64,000 nucleotides of DNA from Stenotrophomonas raiganjensis (SeqCode) (GCF_030658505.1 NZ_JAUTXR010000178.1:36117-100116); one strand, 5' to 3'. Shown: positions 24,206 through 33,402, counted from the stretch's first letter. A program made the numbers and translations. The notes: generated by a model not told the origin, from the letters alone.

Positions 24206-26494
24206 TCAGGCCTTCAGCACCTCCACCTTGTACGAGATCACATCGCCGTCGTGCTCGATGATCAGCCCGTGCACGTCCGACTCGAAACCGGGGAAACGTG
24301 CGTTCTGCTCGCGGGCAATGCGCAGCGACTGGATGATCGGCTCGTCGCTGTCACCAAAGCGCTCGCCCGGCATGATGGTCGGAATGCCCGGCGGGTATGG
24401 CACCAGCATGGTCGCCGCGACGCGACCACTGAGCTGCTCGATGTCGACCCGCTCGATCTCGCCCTTCACCAGGTGGTTGTAGGCTTCGGCCGGGGTCATC
24501 ACCGGCGTCGGCAGATCCACGTACATCTCGCGCATCACCTTGGCTACCGAGAACTCCTGGTTGAAGGCATGCAGTGCATCGCACAGGTCGCGCAGGCCCC
24601 AGCCGGCGTAGGCATTGGGATAGTCGGCCGCCAGCGACGGCAGCGCCTGGCTCAGCGGCGCGTTGCGGTCATACAGCTCCTTGAATGCCATCAGTTCGGT
24701 GACCAGCGTGCTCCACTTGCCCTTGGTGATGCCCATCGAGAACAGGAACAGCACCGAGTACAGATTGGTCTTCTCCACGGTGATGCCGCGGCCCCACAGG
24801 AACTTGCTCAACACTGCCGCCGGGATGCCCAGCTTGCCCATGCTGCCGTCCATCGCCAGGCCCGGGGTCAGCAGGGTCACCTTGATCGGGTCGATCAGCA
24901 CATAGTCATCGACCAGGTTCTCGAAGCCATGCCAGTGCGCATCCGGCTGCAGGTACCACTCCTCGCGCTTGGCCACCAGCGGTGCCGGCGTATCGCCCTT
25001 GTCCAGGCTGCGCTCGACCTGGGTCGGCTGCCATACGCTGAACCACCAGTCGTCGCGGCCGAGATCGTCGCGGACGTGCAGCATCGCGCGGCGGAAGGCG
25101 ATCGCCTCGTCGTGCATTTCCTGCACCAGCGAACGGCCGGCATCGCCTTCCATCATCTTCGAAGCCACGTCACATGCTGCGATCACCCCGTAATGCGGGC
25201 TGGTCGAGGTGTGCATCATGAACGATTCGTTGAAGCGCTCGGCATCCAGGTTGCGCTGCGCCGAGTTGCGCACGTGGATCATCGATGCCTGCGAGAACGC
25301 AGCCAGCAGCTTGTGCGTCGAATGCGTGGTGAAGATGATCGCGTCCTGCTCGCGCGGCTTGCCCTTGGCCATGCCGTAATGGTTCTCGTAGAACGGATGG
25401 AACGCAGCGTAGGCGTACCAGGCTTCGTCGAAGTGCAGGAAGTCGACCGCGCTGCCGATCTCGTCGGCGATCTTCTCGGCGTTGTAGCACAGGCCATCGT
25501 AGGTGGAATTGGTCACCACCGCGATGCGCGGCTTGGAGCCGGCCTGGTAGGCCTTGCTGGCCAGCGGGTTGGCGGCAATGCGCTGCTGCAGCGATTCCGG
25601 TGTGAACTGATCCAGGCTGATCGGGCCGATGATGCCGTGCGCGTTGCGGCTGGGGGTGAAGTACACCGGCACCGCACCGGTCATGATCAGCGCGTGCAGC
25701 AGCGACTTGTGGCAGTTGCGGTCGACGAACACCACGTCGCCGCGGGCCACCGTGCCGTGCCAGACGATCTTGTTGGCGGTGGAGGTGCCGTTGGTCACGA
25801 AGAAGGTGTGGTCGGCACCGAAGTTGCGTGCCGCTTCGTTCTCGGCGTCCTTGATCGGGCCGGTATGGTCCAGCAGCGAGCCCAGCTCCGGCACTGAGAT
25901 CGACAGATCGCTGCGCAACGTGTTCTCGCCGTAGAACTGATGGAATGCGCGGCCGACCGGCGACTTGGTGAACGCCACGCCGCCGGCATGGCCCGGCGTG
26001 TGCCAGGAATAGTTCGACTCGGCCGCATGGTGAATCAGCGCCTTGAAGAACGGCGGCAGCAGGTTCTTCATGTAGTCTTCGGCCGCGCGCATCACCTGCC
26101 GCGAGATGAAGCTCTTGGTGTCTTCGAACAGGAAGATGAAGCCGTGGATGTACTTGAGCAGCTTGCTCGGCACCTTCTCGATGGTGCGACGCTCGCCGTA
26201 CAGGAACACCGGCAGGTTGGCGCGGCGCGCGCTCTGCTCGCGCAGGAACGCGGTCAGGCGCTGGAACTCGCCATCCACTTCCTCGCTGCCGTCGATCGAG
26301 ATCAGCACCGCCGACGCCGCCACATAGGTTCGGGCACCGGCGCGGGCATCGTCCAGGTTCAGGCCGCACAGCACGCGCTGGTCGTTGCTGCGCAGCTCTT
26401 CCACCAGGGCGCGGATCAGGATGCCGCCGATGCGCGGCGATTCGTAGTCGTTGTCGATGACAATGACCGGGTAATCCAGGGACTTGAAGTACAC
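24206..26494 (-). CDS. adiA: Arginine/lysine/ornithine decarboxylase, probably AdiA-like arginine decarboxylase
   Basis: A 762-residue fold-type I PLP decarboxylase of the wing-domain family (AdiA/LdcI). It shows an N-terminal receiver-like wing domain, the cofactor lysine Lys395 in STHKLLAAFSQASMIHV, and HFDEAWYAYAAFHPFY. Spot comparison with E. coli AdiA from memory favours arginine over lysine (for example NCHKS and YPPGIP contexts), but both share these. It uses protons to make agmatine or a diamine, giving acid resistance. The start is GTG, preceded by AAGGAG. It is 20 bases after an AdiC-like antiporter. Confidence 0.85.
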   Translation of the reverse strand: MYFKSLDYPVIVIDNDYESPRIGGILIRALVEELRSNDQRVLCGLNLDDARAGARTYVAASAVLISIDGSEEVDGEFQRLTAFLREQSARRANLPVFLYGERRTIEKVPSKLLKYIHGFIFLFEDTKSFISRQVMRAAEDYMKNLLPPFFKALIHHAAESNYSWHTPGHAGGVAFTKSPVGRAFHQFYGENTLRSDLSISVPELGSLLDHTGPIKDAENEAARNFGADHTFFVTNGTSTANKIVWHGTVARGDVVFVDRNCHKSLLHALIMTGAVPVYFTPSRNAHGIIGPISLDQFTPESLQQRIAANPLASKAYQAGSKPRIAVVTNSTYDGLCYNAEKIADEIGSAVDFLHFDEAWYAYAAFHPFYENHYGMAKGKPREQDAIIFTTHSTHKLLAAFSQASMIHVRNSAQRNLDAERFNESFMMHTSTSPHYGVIAACDVASKMMEGDAGRSLVQEMHDEAIAFRRAMLHVRDDLGRDDWWFSVWQPTQVERSLDKGDTPAPLVAKREEWYLQPDAHWHGFENLVDDYVLIDPIKVTLLTPGLAMDGSMGKLGIPAAVLSKFLWGRGITVEKTNLYSVLFLFSMGITKGKWSTLVTELMAFKELYDRNAPLSQALPSLAADYPNAYAGWGLRDLCDALHAFNQEFSVAKVMREMYVDLPTPVMTPAEAYNHLVKGEIERVDIEQLSGRVAATMLVPYPPGIPTIMPGERFGDSDEPIIQSLRIAREQNARFPGFESDVHGLIIEHDGDVISYKVEVLKA

Positions 26495-26514
26495 GTTGAT
26501 TCTCCTTGTCGAAC

Positions 26515-27867
26515 TCAGGAACGCTGGGCGCCGGCGCTGATCGCCGAAGCCTCGCGGGCGCGCTGCCGCTGCTGGCGGCGCTCCTCGCTGAAGAAGGGAT
26601 AGAACACGGTGATGAACAGCACGAACAGGAAGGCGTACTGCACGATGGTTCCCGACGAGCCATAGATCGCCCACAGGCAGTACACGACGGTCAGGCTGGT
26701 CAGGGTCCAGAACGCGCCGGTGTGGACCAGGGTGTGCGAACGCTCGACCACGAAGTAGCAGGCCACGCACGAGTAGATGTAGGGCAGCAGGGTCAGCACC
26801 ACGGCCGCCGACGTGATCACGTCGAACTGGGCCGACGCGGTTTCCGACGTGGAGGTGACCAGCACCGCCAGGGTCATCAGCACCGCCACGATCAGCACGC
26901 CCTTGACCGGCACGTCATCCTTGTTGGTCTTGCTGAAGATGCTCGGGAACAGACCATCGTCGGAGGCGGCCTTGGCGCTCTGCGCGGTCAGCAGGATCCA
27001 GCCGCCCAGCGAACCGGCGGCGCCGATGAAGGCGCACAGGCTGACCAGCGCACCACCCCAGCCACCGACGGCCTTGGCTGCGGCCAACGCGAACGGCGCG
27101 TCGGACACCTGCAGTTCCGAGTTCGGCACCATGCCCATGATCACCGAGGAACTGGCGATGTAGGCGATGGCGGCCAGGAACACCCCCGCCAGGGTGGCAC
27201 GGGCCACGTTCTTTTCCGGGTTTTCCACCACGCCAGCCGTCACCGAGGCCGATTCGACGCCGATGAAGGCCCACAGGGTGAGCGCTGCAGCGCTGGAGAT
27301 CGCGCCGAAGTTGGATTCACCGGACACGTTGTAGGCGCCCTTGAAGATATCGGCATCGAAGAAGAACCAGCCGAAGATGGCGATGCCCAGGATCGGCACC
27401 AGTGCGAAGCTGGTGGTGACCGTCTGCACGCGGCTGACAAAGGCCGGGCCGATCATGTTGGCGAAGCTCAGCGCCCACACCAGCGCCAGCACCGCGATGC
27501 AGCGCACCAGTGGCTCGGACAGGATCGGGAAGAAGTAGCTGAAGTAGCCCACCGCCGCGATCGGGATGGCAACGTTGCCGATCCAGTTGGCGAACCAGTA
27601 GATGGTGTTGGTCTGGAAACCCATGTAGGGCCCGAACCAGTCACGCGCATAGGCGTAGGGACCGCCCGCCTTCGGCGCCAGCTTGCCCAGCTTGGCGAAC
27701 ACGAACGCCAGCAGCAGTGCACCGGCGGTGGTGATCAGCCAGCCCCAGATCGAGGCGGTACCGATCTTGGCCAGGCTGGAGGGCAGCAGGAACACGCCCG
27801 AGCCCATCATGTTGCCGGCGACGAGGAAGGTGGCTCCGACCACCCCGATTTTCTTTGCTTCTGCCAT
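26515..27867 (-). CDS. adiC: AdiC-like arginine:agmatine antiporter (APC family)
   Basis: A 450-residue, 12-helix APC transporter. GNMMGSGVFLLPSSLA (helix 1 glycine-rich loop) and FGPYMGFQTNTIYW match the AdiC/PotE/CadB group, and the block YNVSG...FGAISSA plus LWAFIGVESASV is closer to AdiC than to CadB. It swaps external arginine for internal agmatine. ATG 27867 follows GGAG, in preference to an ATG at 27888. It lies 20 bases upstream of the decarboxylase and 76 bases after a porin gene in the same direction. Confidence 0.83.
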   Translation of the reverse strand: MAEAKKIGVVGATFLVAGNMMGSGVFLLPSSLAKIGTASIWGWLITTAGALLLAFVFAKLGKLAPKAGGPYAYARDWFGPYMGFQTNTIYWFANWIGNVAIPIAAVGYFSYFFPILSEPLVRCIAVLALVWALSFANMIGPAFVSRVQTVTTSFALVPILGIAIFGWFFFDADIFKGAYNVSGESNFGAISSAAALTLWAFIGVESASVTAGVVENPEKNVARATLAGVFLAAIAYIASSSVIMGMVPNSELQVSDAPFALAAAKAVGGWGGALVSLCAFIGAAGSLGGWILLTAQSAKAASDDGLFPSIFSKTNKDDVPVKGVLIVAVLMTLAVLVTSTSETASAQFDVITSAAVVLTLLPYIYSCVACYFVVERSHTLVHTGAFWTLTSLTVVYCLWAIYGSSGTIVQYAFLFVLFITVFYPFFSEERRQQRQRAREASAISAGAQRS

Positions 27868-27943
27868 GACAATCTCCTGTACTGGCATGAGCCCGGTACA
27901 ACCGGGCGTGGGGACGGTTACGCTGGCGTACGACCGCTGGCGT

Positions 27944-29377
27944 CTATTTGATGAAGTTGTATTGCAGGCTGCCCTGCACCCGGACCGTGTCGCCGCGCGT
28001 GCCCCCCTGCTGCTCCAGGCGGCCGTACAGCAGCTCCATGCCCATCGTCCACGAGGGCGCCGGGCTCCAGATCAGGTTGAACACGCCATAGCGGCTCTGC
28101 CGGAATGCGTCGGCCGCCAGTGCGGCATTCCGCTCCAGGGTCAGCTGGCCGAAGATCAGGTTCGAACGCCACAGCCCGGACCAGTAATGGGTGTAGCCAA
28201 CGAAGCCACCGTGCAGGTCGAGCGCGTCGAGACGACCATCGGCACCGACCACCGCATCCAGCCCGGAGCCGGTCAGGTCGGCGGTGTAGCGGCTGAGGCC
28301 GCGCCCGCCCAGCGCACCGAACAGCAGCAGGTCCCGCTCGCCCACCGATGCCGAACCGCTGAGTTGCAGGCCACCGGCCATGCGCCGGTCGCGCTCGCCA
28401 TCGCCGTCATAGGCCAGGCTGCGTGCCACTGCGCCAAGCTGCAGGTGGCCCCAGTCGCGCTCCATGCGCGCCGTCACCGTCACATCGGGCAAGCGATTGA
28501 CTGCCGCACGCGAGTCGCTGGCGCCGGCAAGTTCAGTCTTCGGATCTTCGGCGGCGAGCGTCAGGGTATTGCCCTTGCCCATCGCAAAGCTGTGGTGGAT
28601 GCCCGCCACCAGCAGGTAGCCAGCGCCGCCGGGCCCTGCGAAATCCAACGTATCGGGCAGGCTGTCCGGGTCCATGAAGCTGGAATAGCCGTAGCCGGCG
28701 TAGGTGTTGCCGAGCTGGCCATAGGCGTGGCGCAGGCGGAACTCATAGCCGTCACTGCTGCCGAAGAAGTCGTTCTCCAGGTAGAAGCGCAGGTTGCCGT
28801 GCGTGGTCGGCCTCCGCGCCTCGAAGCTGAAGCGGGTCTGCTTGGCATGGATGTTGAAGTTGGAGACATCGCGATGGCTGCCGCCCACCGGCATCGACGA
28901 AGGAATGAACTGGTCCTCGTCACCGGCTGCGCGCGAATCGGCGATGGCATCAAGCTTGGCGTAGCCACCAATGCGGATCACCGTGTCGGTACCGGGAATG
29001 GCAAAGAAGCCCTTCAGGTCCGGATCGGTCGGGCCCGCTGCACTATCCGGTCGCGAGGCTGCGGTGGACGGATCGGCCACCGATTCGCGCTGCGGCAGCA
29101 CCGGCTGTGCAACACCCGGCACCTGGGTGGGGTGCAGCAGGTGGGCAGTGCTGGCAGGCCCGACCACGGCGGCGGGTGCCTGAGCGGTGGCAGGCCCAAC
29201 GGTTGCATCGTGCTGCTCAAGGCGGTCCAACCGCTGCTGCATGCCCTCCAGTGCCTGCCGCATGGCCGCAATCTCGCGACGCAGCGCCTGTGCGTCCTCC
29301 TTGTCATCCGCCTGTGCATACGCCGGCGTGATCGCCAGTGCGGTCAGGCAGGCCAGACTCAGTACCGCCACGCGCAT
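27944..29377 (-). CDS. DcaP-like outer-membrane porin
   Basis: A 477-residue outer-membrane protein with a signal peptide (1-21, AYA). A charged coiled coil (about 25-55, with EDAQALRREIAAMRQALEG) precedes a trimeric beta-barrel containing RIGGYAKLDAIADS and FRLRHAYGQLGNTYAGYG, the usual DcaP/porin architecture, and ends in Lys after a final strand. DcaP porins pass dicarboxylates or other anions. It is the first gene of the adiC-adiA transcript, which suggests it supplies arginine or drains an amine. Its ATG follows GGAGG. Confidence 0.8.
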   Translation of the reverse strand: MRVAVLSLACLTALAITPAYAQADDKEDAQALRREIAAMRQALEGMQQRLDRLEQHDATVGPATAQAPAAVVGPASTAHLLHPTQVPGVAQPVLPQRESVADPSTAASRPDSAAGPTDPDLKGFFAIPGTDTVIRIGGYAKLDAIADSRAAGDEDQFIPSSMPVGGSHRDVSNFNIHAKQTRFSFEARRPTTHGNLRFYLENDFFGSSDGYEFRLRHAYGQLGNTYAGYGYSSFMDPDSLPDTLDFAGPGGAGYLLVAGIHHSFAMGKGNTLTLAAEDPKTELAGASDSRAAVNRLPDVTVTARMERDWGHLQLGAVARSLAYDGDGERDRRMAGGLQLSGSASVGERDLLLFGALGGRGLSRYTADLTGSGLDAVVGADGRLDALDLHGGFVGYTHYWSGLWRSNLIFGQLTLERNAALAADAFRQSRYGVFNLIWSPAPSWTMGMELLYGRLEQQGGTRGDTVRVQGSLQYNFIK

Positions 29378-29704
29378 TGCATCCTCCCTGGACGAATATC
29401 CGCAGCGCACGGACGGGACGCACGCATGCGCCGCTCCGGTCCTGCGCTGCCGTTGCTGGAAATGCGGATACTGCGTCGACCACGCCGGCCAGCCTGCCGA
29501 ACGCAGGCAACAGGACGATGACACTGCCCTGCCCGCACCGATGTCGTCGCCATCAGGGCCGCGCTGCCAGAGAGGTGGCGACCGCAGCGATCTGGGTAAC
29601 AAGCACAGGGTGAGAGTGTCGTGAATGGCTGAGCCGGCCTGCCCCGATCAGGGCCTGGCGAGCGCGGCATCCATCGCGCATTGACGCTGTATTCCATGCG
29701 TCAC

Positions 29705-29745
29705 AGGCTAGTTCACCTGTCGTTTTTGGCCTTGATTGGAATCAA
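29705..29745 (-). promoter_or_regulatory. FNR/Anr-type class II promoter
   Basis: TTGAT-TGGA-ATCAA at 29732-29745 is a perfect FNR/Anr consensus, embedded in a longer near-palindrome (29729-29748). A minus-strand -10, TAGCCT (29710-29705), puts the transcription start near 29698, about 41 bases from the box centre, as in class II FNR activation. It would drive the porin-adiC-adiA operon in low oxygen. Confidence 0.65.
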
Positions 29746-29835
29746 GGCACGATGCTTGATGTCAGTCACTATTCAGACGTGACGACGAACCGATGATGCG
29801 CAGGTCGCGCCATCGATACCGATCGCGGAAAGCAA

Positions 29836-29863
29836 CAGGCCCGCATGCTGCCATGCGGGCCTG
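29836..29863 (-). terminator. Strong hairpin after the DsbG-like gene
   Basis: A perfect 12-base stem, CAGGCCCGCATG with loop CTGC, follows the DsbG-like gene on the minus strand. The run of T after it is short, but the stem is strong. Confidence 0.7.
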
Positions 29864-29890
29864 TGGGTCAATCACGATGAGAGGAGCGAC

Positions 29891-30733
29891 TCAGCGCGGT
29901 CCCAGCACCGTCTGCAGGTCCGCACCCTGCGGCAGGCCTGCGCGACGCTGTACCTGCCCCTGTGCGTCCTGGAACAGGATGCCCGGCGTGCCCTGGAAGC
30001 CCATCTCGATCATCAGCACCTGGTTGGCGTCGAGCTTGCCTGCGATCTCCCGGCTGATGTTCGGCAGCGCCTTGATGCCGCCGCGATCAAAGTCGTGCTC
30101 GTTCTGCAGCAGCGCTGCACTCGGATCGCGGGCAGCGAGGATGGCCGCAGCCTTGGCCGGGCTGTCCTCGCGGATGACGCCAACCATGATGTGGCGCAGC
30201 TGCACCTTGCCGGCATCGACCCACGGCCGTGCCGCTTCCCAGAACTTGTGGCAGTACGGGCAGTTGGCGTCACTGAAGGTATAGACCACGCGCGGCGCAT
30301 CGGCCTTGCCATCACGCACCCAGGCACTGGCTTCCAGCTTGGTCCACATCTTGGCCGACATCGGCGCGGCGACCAGCTTTTCCACCGCTTCGGCCGCCAC
30401 GTCATTGCCCTCGGCGTCAAACAGGCTACCCACCAGTACGTGCTTGCCATCGGCGGTGACGTAGGCCGCGGCCGGCTGCTGGCCGCCGACCACGCCCGCA
30501 AAGCCGCGCAGGCCACCCGGCGCATCGAACTCGGCGACAACCTCGAAACCGTGCTTCTCGATGCCCTTCAGCACAGCTGGACGATCGCCTTTGTTGGCCG
30601 TGACCGTGGCCGGAGCCGTTGCTGCCGGAGCCGTCTTGCCCGGCGGGGTCTGGGCCTGGCTGCAGGCGGCCAATGCCAGCATGACCGGCAGCAACAGCAC
30701 CGCCGGAGCGATGCGCAGGGAAGTCGACAACAT
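29891..30733 (-). CDS. DsbG-like thiol-disulfide interchange lipoprotein
   Basis: A 280-residue periplasmic protein with an N-terminal lipobox LAAC (Cys24 becomes lipidated), a dimerisation half and a thioredoxin half with the active-site CPYC (158-161, in SDANCPYCHKFW) and a cis-Pro loop GTPG. It matches DsbG, which reduces or isomerises cysteines of periplasmic proteins. It lies 30 bases downstream of a TlpA-like membrane protein that could reduce it, so the two probably form a pair. No dsbD is visible in the window. Confidence 0.82.
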   Translation of the reverse strand: MLSTSLRIAPAVLLLPVMLALAACSQAQTPPGKTAPAATAPATVTANKGDRPAVLKGIEKHGFEVVAEFDAPGGLRGFAGVVGGQQPAAAYVTADGKHVLVGSLFDAEGNDVAAEAVEKLVAAPMSAKMWTKLEASAWVRDGKADAPRVVYTFSDANCPYCHKFWEAARPWVDAGKVQLRHIMVGVIREDSPAKAAAILAARDPSAALLQNEHDFDRGGIKALPNISREIAGKLDANQVLMIEMGFQGTPGILFQDAQGQVQRRAGLPQGADLQTVLGPR

Positions 30734-30763
30734 GGGAACTCCATAGTGAGATGCCCGCGCAGG

Positions 30764-31567
30764 CTACCGCAGCCGGCGCAGTTTGTGTTCAAGACCAGCC
30801 GCGGTCAGTTCGCCCAGATGCAGTTCACGCAAGCGCCCCCCGGCATCGAAGACGAGCGTCGAAGGATAGGCCTGCACGCCCAGCGCGGCCGAAGCGGCGG
30901 CGTCATCATCCAGCAACACGTTGCCCAGTTTCAGTCGCTCGCTGGCGAGAAAACCCTGGACCTCATCCAGAGTCTCGCCCTGGTTGAGGAATACGAACTG
31001 CACATCGGCGTGTGCCTGCTGCGCCGCCGCCAGCACCGGCATCTCACGACGACAGGGCCCGCACCACGTGGCCCACAGGTTCAACACCAGCGGCCTGCCC
31101 CGGAACTGCTGCAGATCGACCTTCCCGCCCTGAAGGTCCATCACCTGCAGTACGGGCAGTGGCATCTGCCGCTCCTGCCAGGCCGACAGCAGATGGGCAC
31201 CACCTGCCCAGAGCAGTACGCCCACCAGCGCGCTGGTCAGCACGGGGGCACGCAGTTCCCGCCACTGCCGCAGCCGCCACACCCCCCAGGCCAGTCCCGC
31301 CACCAGCACGACCGCGACGTGATAGCCACCGTCGACGATCTGCAGGATGCTCCAGGGCGCCGTGCGATAGAGCGCGAAATTGAGTGCCACAAAGCTGACG
31401 CGCCCACACAGCAGGCCGATCAGCAGCATGTCCAGCACCACGCCTGCCGCCGATGGCAACGGCCTTTCGCCTTTCCTGCGCGGCCACAGACGAGCAACCG
31501 TCATGGCCAGCAACATGCAAACGAGGATCAACACCACCGGCATCGGTACCGGCCCAACACTCGACAT
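30764..31567 (-). CDS. TlpA-like thioredoxin with an N-terminal Lgt-like membrane domain
   Basis: A 267-residue protein. Residues 10-130 hold three to four transmembrane helices in a block (VVLDMLLIGLLCGRVSF, then SILQIVDGGY) that recalls the core of prolipoprotein diacylglyceryl transferase. Residues 135-267 are a periplasmic thioredoxin domain with WATWCGPC (Cys169, Cys172). It probably feeds electrons to the adjacent DsbG-like protein. ATG 31567 (upstream GGTGGG) is preferred; an earlier ATG at 31627 exists. The first domain's function is an inference from similarity. Confidence 0.78.
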   Translation of the reverse strand: MSSVGPVPMPVVLILVCMLLAMTVARLWPRRKGERPLPSAAGVVLDMLLIGLLCGRVSFVALNFALYRTAPWSILQIVDGGYHVAVVLVAGLAWGVWRLRQWRELRAPVLTSALVGVLLWAGGAHLLSAWQERQMPLPVLQVMDLQGGKVDLQQFRGRPLVLNLWATWCGPCRREMPVLAAAQQAHADVQFVFLNQGETLDEVQGFLASERLKLGNVLLDDDAAASAALGVQAYPSTLVFDAGGRLRELHLGELTAAGLEHKLRRLR

Positions 31568-31647
31568 CAACCCACCTGCTCCATCGTCCACTGCCTGCAT
31601 GGTCAAGGCGCCGCGACCAGGTTGCAAGCGCAGGCCGGCAGCAGGCT

Positions 31648-32715
31648 TCAGGCAGCACTTCGCCCCAACTGCACAGCCGAAGGTGCCTGCAATCCGCGCA
31701 GGCTGCCTGCGACGGACGGCATCAGGGGCCGCTCACGCCGCTTGCTGTTGACATGGCGGCGATAGTTGGCCGGCGTCATGCCAACGATGCGAAGGAACAG
31801 GCGCCGGAATGCGCTCTGATCGGCGTAACCCACGCCCCAGGCAACCTCGTCGATACCGGCCCCCTGCTGCAACAGGGTCTGGGCCTTGGCAATGCGCAGC
31901 CGCTGGCAATACTCGATCGGGCGCAGCCCGGTCGCCCGAAGAAAACGACGCTGCAGCGTCCGCGGCTCCAACCCCGAGACTTCACAGATCGCCGCCAGAG
32001 TGGCCCCCCGTGCGGATGTCGTGTGCAGCCAGCGCTGCGCCTTCAGGACGTCGCGATCACCGTGGGCGAAGTTCGCACTGAAGCGTTCCAGGTCCTGCTG
32101 GATCGGCGCAGGCACGGTGATGCCCAGCTGCTGGGCGACCGCGCTCGCCACACCCTGCCCATGCAGCCGGTAAAGCAGGCGCAGGCCCAGGAAGCGCCAC
32201 GCCTGGGATCCGCCCACCGTCAGCAGGTCGCCGTCGTCCACCAGCGCGCGCTCGCTCGGCACCCAACTCGCGGCCTGTGCCTGCAGGCCCGGATGGCGAA
32301 CCAGATCAGGCCCACTGACGGTGCGCCCGGCCAGCAGTCCGGCACGTGCCAGCACGCTGACACCGTCGCTGGCGGCGGCCAGCAGGCTACCTCCGTCGTA
32401 GTGCGCACGCAGCCAGTCCAGCAGCACTTCGTCCGCACGCAGGCAGGCCCCGGCACTGATCTGGCCGGGGACAGCGATCACTGCCGGGATGGCAGCATCG
32501 AGCATTTCCGCACCCGCGATGCGATGCACGCCCGTCTGGCTGGCCGGCACGATCCATCGCGTGACCAGGACCCGCTTGAACGGCCTGCGCTGCTGCTGCG
32601 CCAGGCGATTGGCGACATGGGCCATCTCGGCCAGCACCGAAGCGGCGGACGGATCACCTCCCGGATACTCGACCACCGCGACCTCGACGAATCCTTCGTT
32701 CCTGATTCCATCCAC
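31648..32715 (-). CDS. GlxA-family AraC regulator (DJ-1/PfpI sensor)
   Basis: A 355-residue regulator with an N-terminal DJ-1/PfpI-like sensor (about 8-190) and an AraC helix-turn-helix pair (about 235-335), seen in ICEVSGLEPRTLQRRFLRATG and GVGYADQSAFRRLFLRIVGM. Members sense small metabolites such as choline derivatives or methylglyoxal-related compounds. GTG 32715 is chosen because GGAGG stands just upstream; an ATG at 32745 is in frame. It is not next to an obvious target gene. Confidence 0.8.
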   Translation of the reverse strand: MDGIRNEGFVEVAVVEYPGGDPSAASVLAEMAHVANRLAQQQRRPFKRVLVTRWIVPASQTGVHRIAGAEMLDAAIPAVIAVPGQISAGACLRADEVLLDWLRAHYDGGSLLAAASDGVSVLARAGLLAGRTVSGPDLVRHPGLQAQAASWVPSERALVDDGDLLTVGGSQAWRFLGLRLLYRLHGQGVASAVAQQLGITVPAPIQQDLERFSANFAHGDRDVLKAQRWLHTTSARGATLAAICEVSGLEPRTLQRRFLRATGLRPIEYCQRLRIAKAQTLLQQGAGIDEVAWGVGYADQSAFRRLFLRIVGMTPANYRRHVNSKRRERPLMPSVAGSLRGLQAPSAVQLGRSAA

Positions 32716-32842
32716 TGACCACCTCCTCGGTTCGTTGCAGGCCATCGAATGGCCGGTTCAGGCGAAGGGTAGGAACTGCTCCAGCGGCAGGGCTATGAAG
32801 AAAGTTGCAAAGTGCGCTGAATACGCACATCGGTGCCAAGCC

Positions 32843-32874
32843 TTGACTCTGGACCAGACTCAAAGCTTCACAAT
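32843..32874 (+). promoter_or_regulatory. MerR-type operator/promoter before the MerR gene
   Basis: A -35 TTGACT (32843-32848) and -10 CACAAT (32869-32874) are separated by 20 bases. Within this, an imperfect 21-base dyad at 32843-32863 has arms TTGA-n-TCTGG and CCAGA-n-TCAA. The spacing and dyad are typical of MerR-family control, probably autoregulation. Confidence 0.7.
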
Positions 32875-32900
32875 GGCCTGCCGCCCTGCAGGAATCCGCC

Positions 32901-33299
32901 ATGAACATTGGACAGCTGGCCCGCCAGGCGGGCGTACCGATCGACACGGTCCGCTACTACGAGCGGCAACAACTGCTGCCCACGGCGGCGCGCTCGGCGG
33001 GGGGCTACCGCATCTTCGGCGAGGCGGACCTGCGCCGACTGCGCTTCATCCGCCGGGCCAAGGCGCTGGGCTTCAGCCTGGAGGAGATCGCCGAACTGCT
33101 CGCGCTCAGTGATCGCCACCCGCAGGACATGGGCAGCGTGCGCGACACCGCCCGGGCTCGCCTGCAGGACATCGCACAACGGATGGCCGAACTGCAGCGC
33201 ATGCACACCGCGCTGTCGCAGCTGGTCGAGGCCTGTCCCGGCCATGGCGCGCTGGATCAATGCCCGATCCTGGCGGCGTTGACCGACGACAACGCGTAG
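32901..33299 (+). CDS. MerR-family metal-responsive regulator (CueR/ZntR-like)
   Basis: A 132-residue MerR regulator: winged HTH at 1-70 (IGQLARQAGVPIDTVRYYER), a dimer helix, and a C-terminal metal loop ACPGHGALDQCPIL with Cys112 and Cys121. That loop resembles copper sensors (CueR, ACPG...CPI) but also carries His115, as Zn sensors do, and the position-79 residue is Ser, which favours monovalent metals. It is therefore a metal sensor with an uncertain ligand. A self-operator precedes it; no efflux gene is adjacent. Confidence 0.8.
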   Translation: MNIGQLARQAGVPIDTVRYYERQQLLPTAARSAGGYRIFGEADLRRLRFIRRAKALGFSLEEIAELLALSDRHPQDMGSVRDTARARLQDIAQRMAELQRMHTALSQLVEACPGHGALDQCPILAALTDDNA

Positions 33300-33355
33300 G
33301 CAGGGGCAACGGATGCAGGCGTTGCAGCGCACGTGAAGAAAAGTGCAACAAATGC

Positions 33356-33384
33356 TTGCCAACCCCCTGGGGCAAGGCTATTAT
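33356..33384 (+). promoter_or_regulatory. Strong sigma-70 promoter of the first tRNA pair
   Basis: -35 TTGCCA (33356-33361), exactly 17 bases, -10 TATTAT (33379-33384), 18 bases before tRNA-Ala 1. It is the clearest promoter in the window, as expected for tRNA genes. Confidence 0.82.
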
Positions 33385-33402
33385 TTCGCTCCTCAGCGAC
33401 GT

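Larger units (their letters stand above)
29378..29890. other. Long leader and promoter region before the porin-adiC-adiA operon
   Basis: The 513-base gap contains, from right to left on the minus strand, a terminator hairpin (29836-29863), an FNR-type box with -10 (29705-29745), and about 320 bases of untranslated leader. I found no ORF with a credible start or known riboswitch in the leader. Confidence 0.5.
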
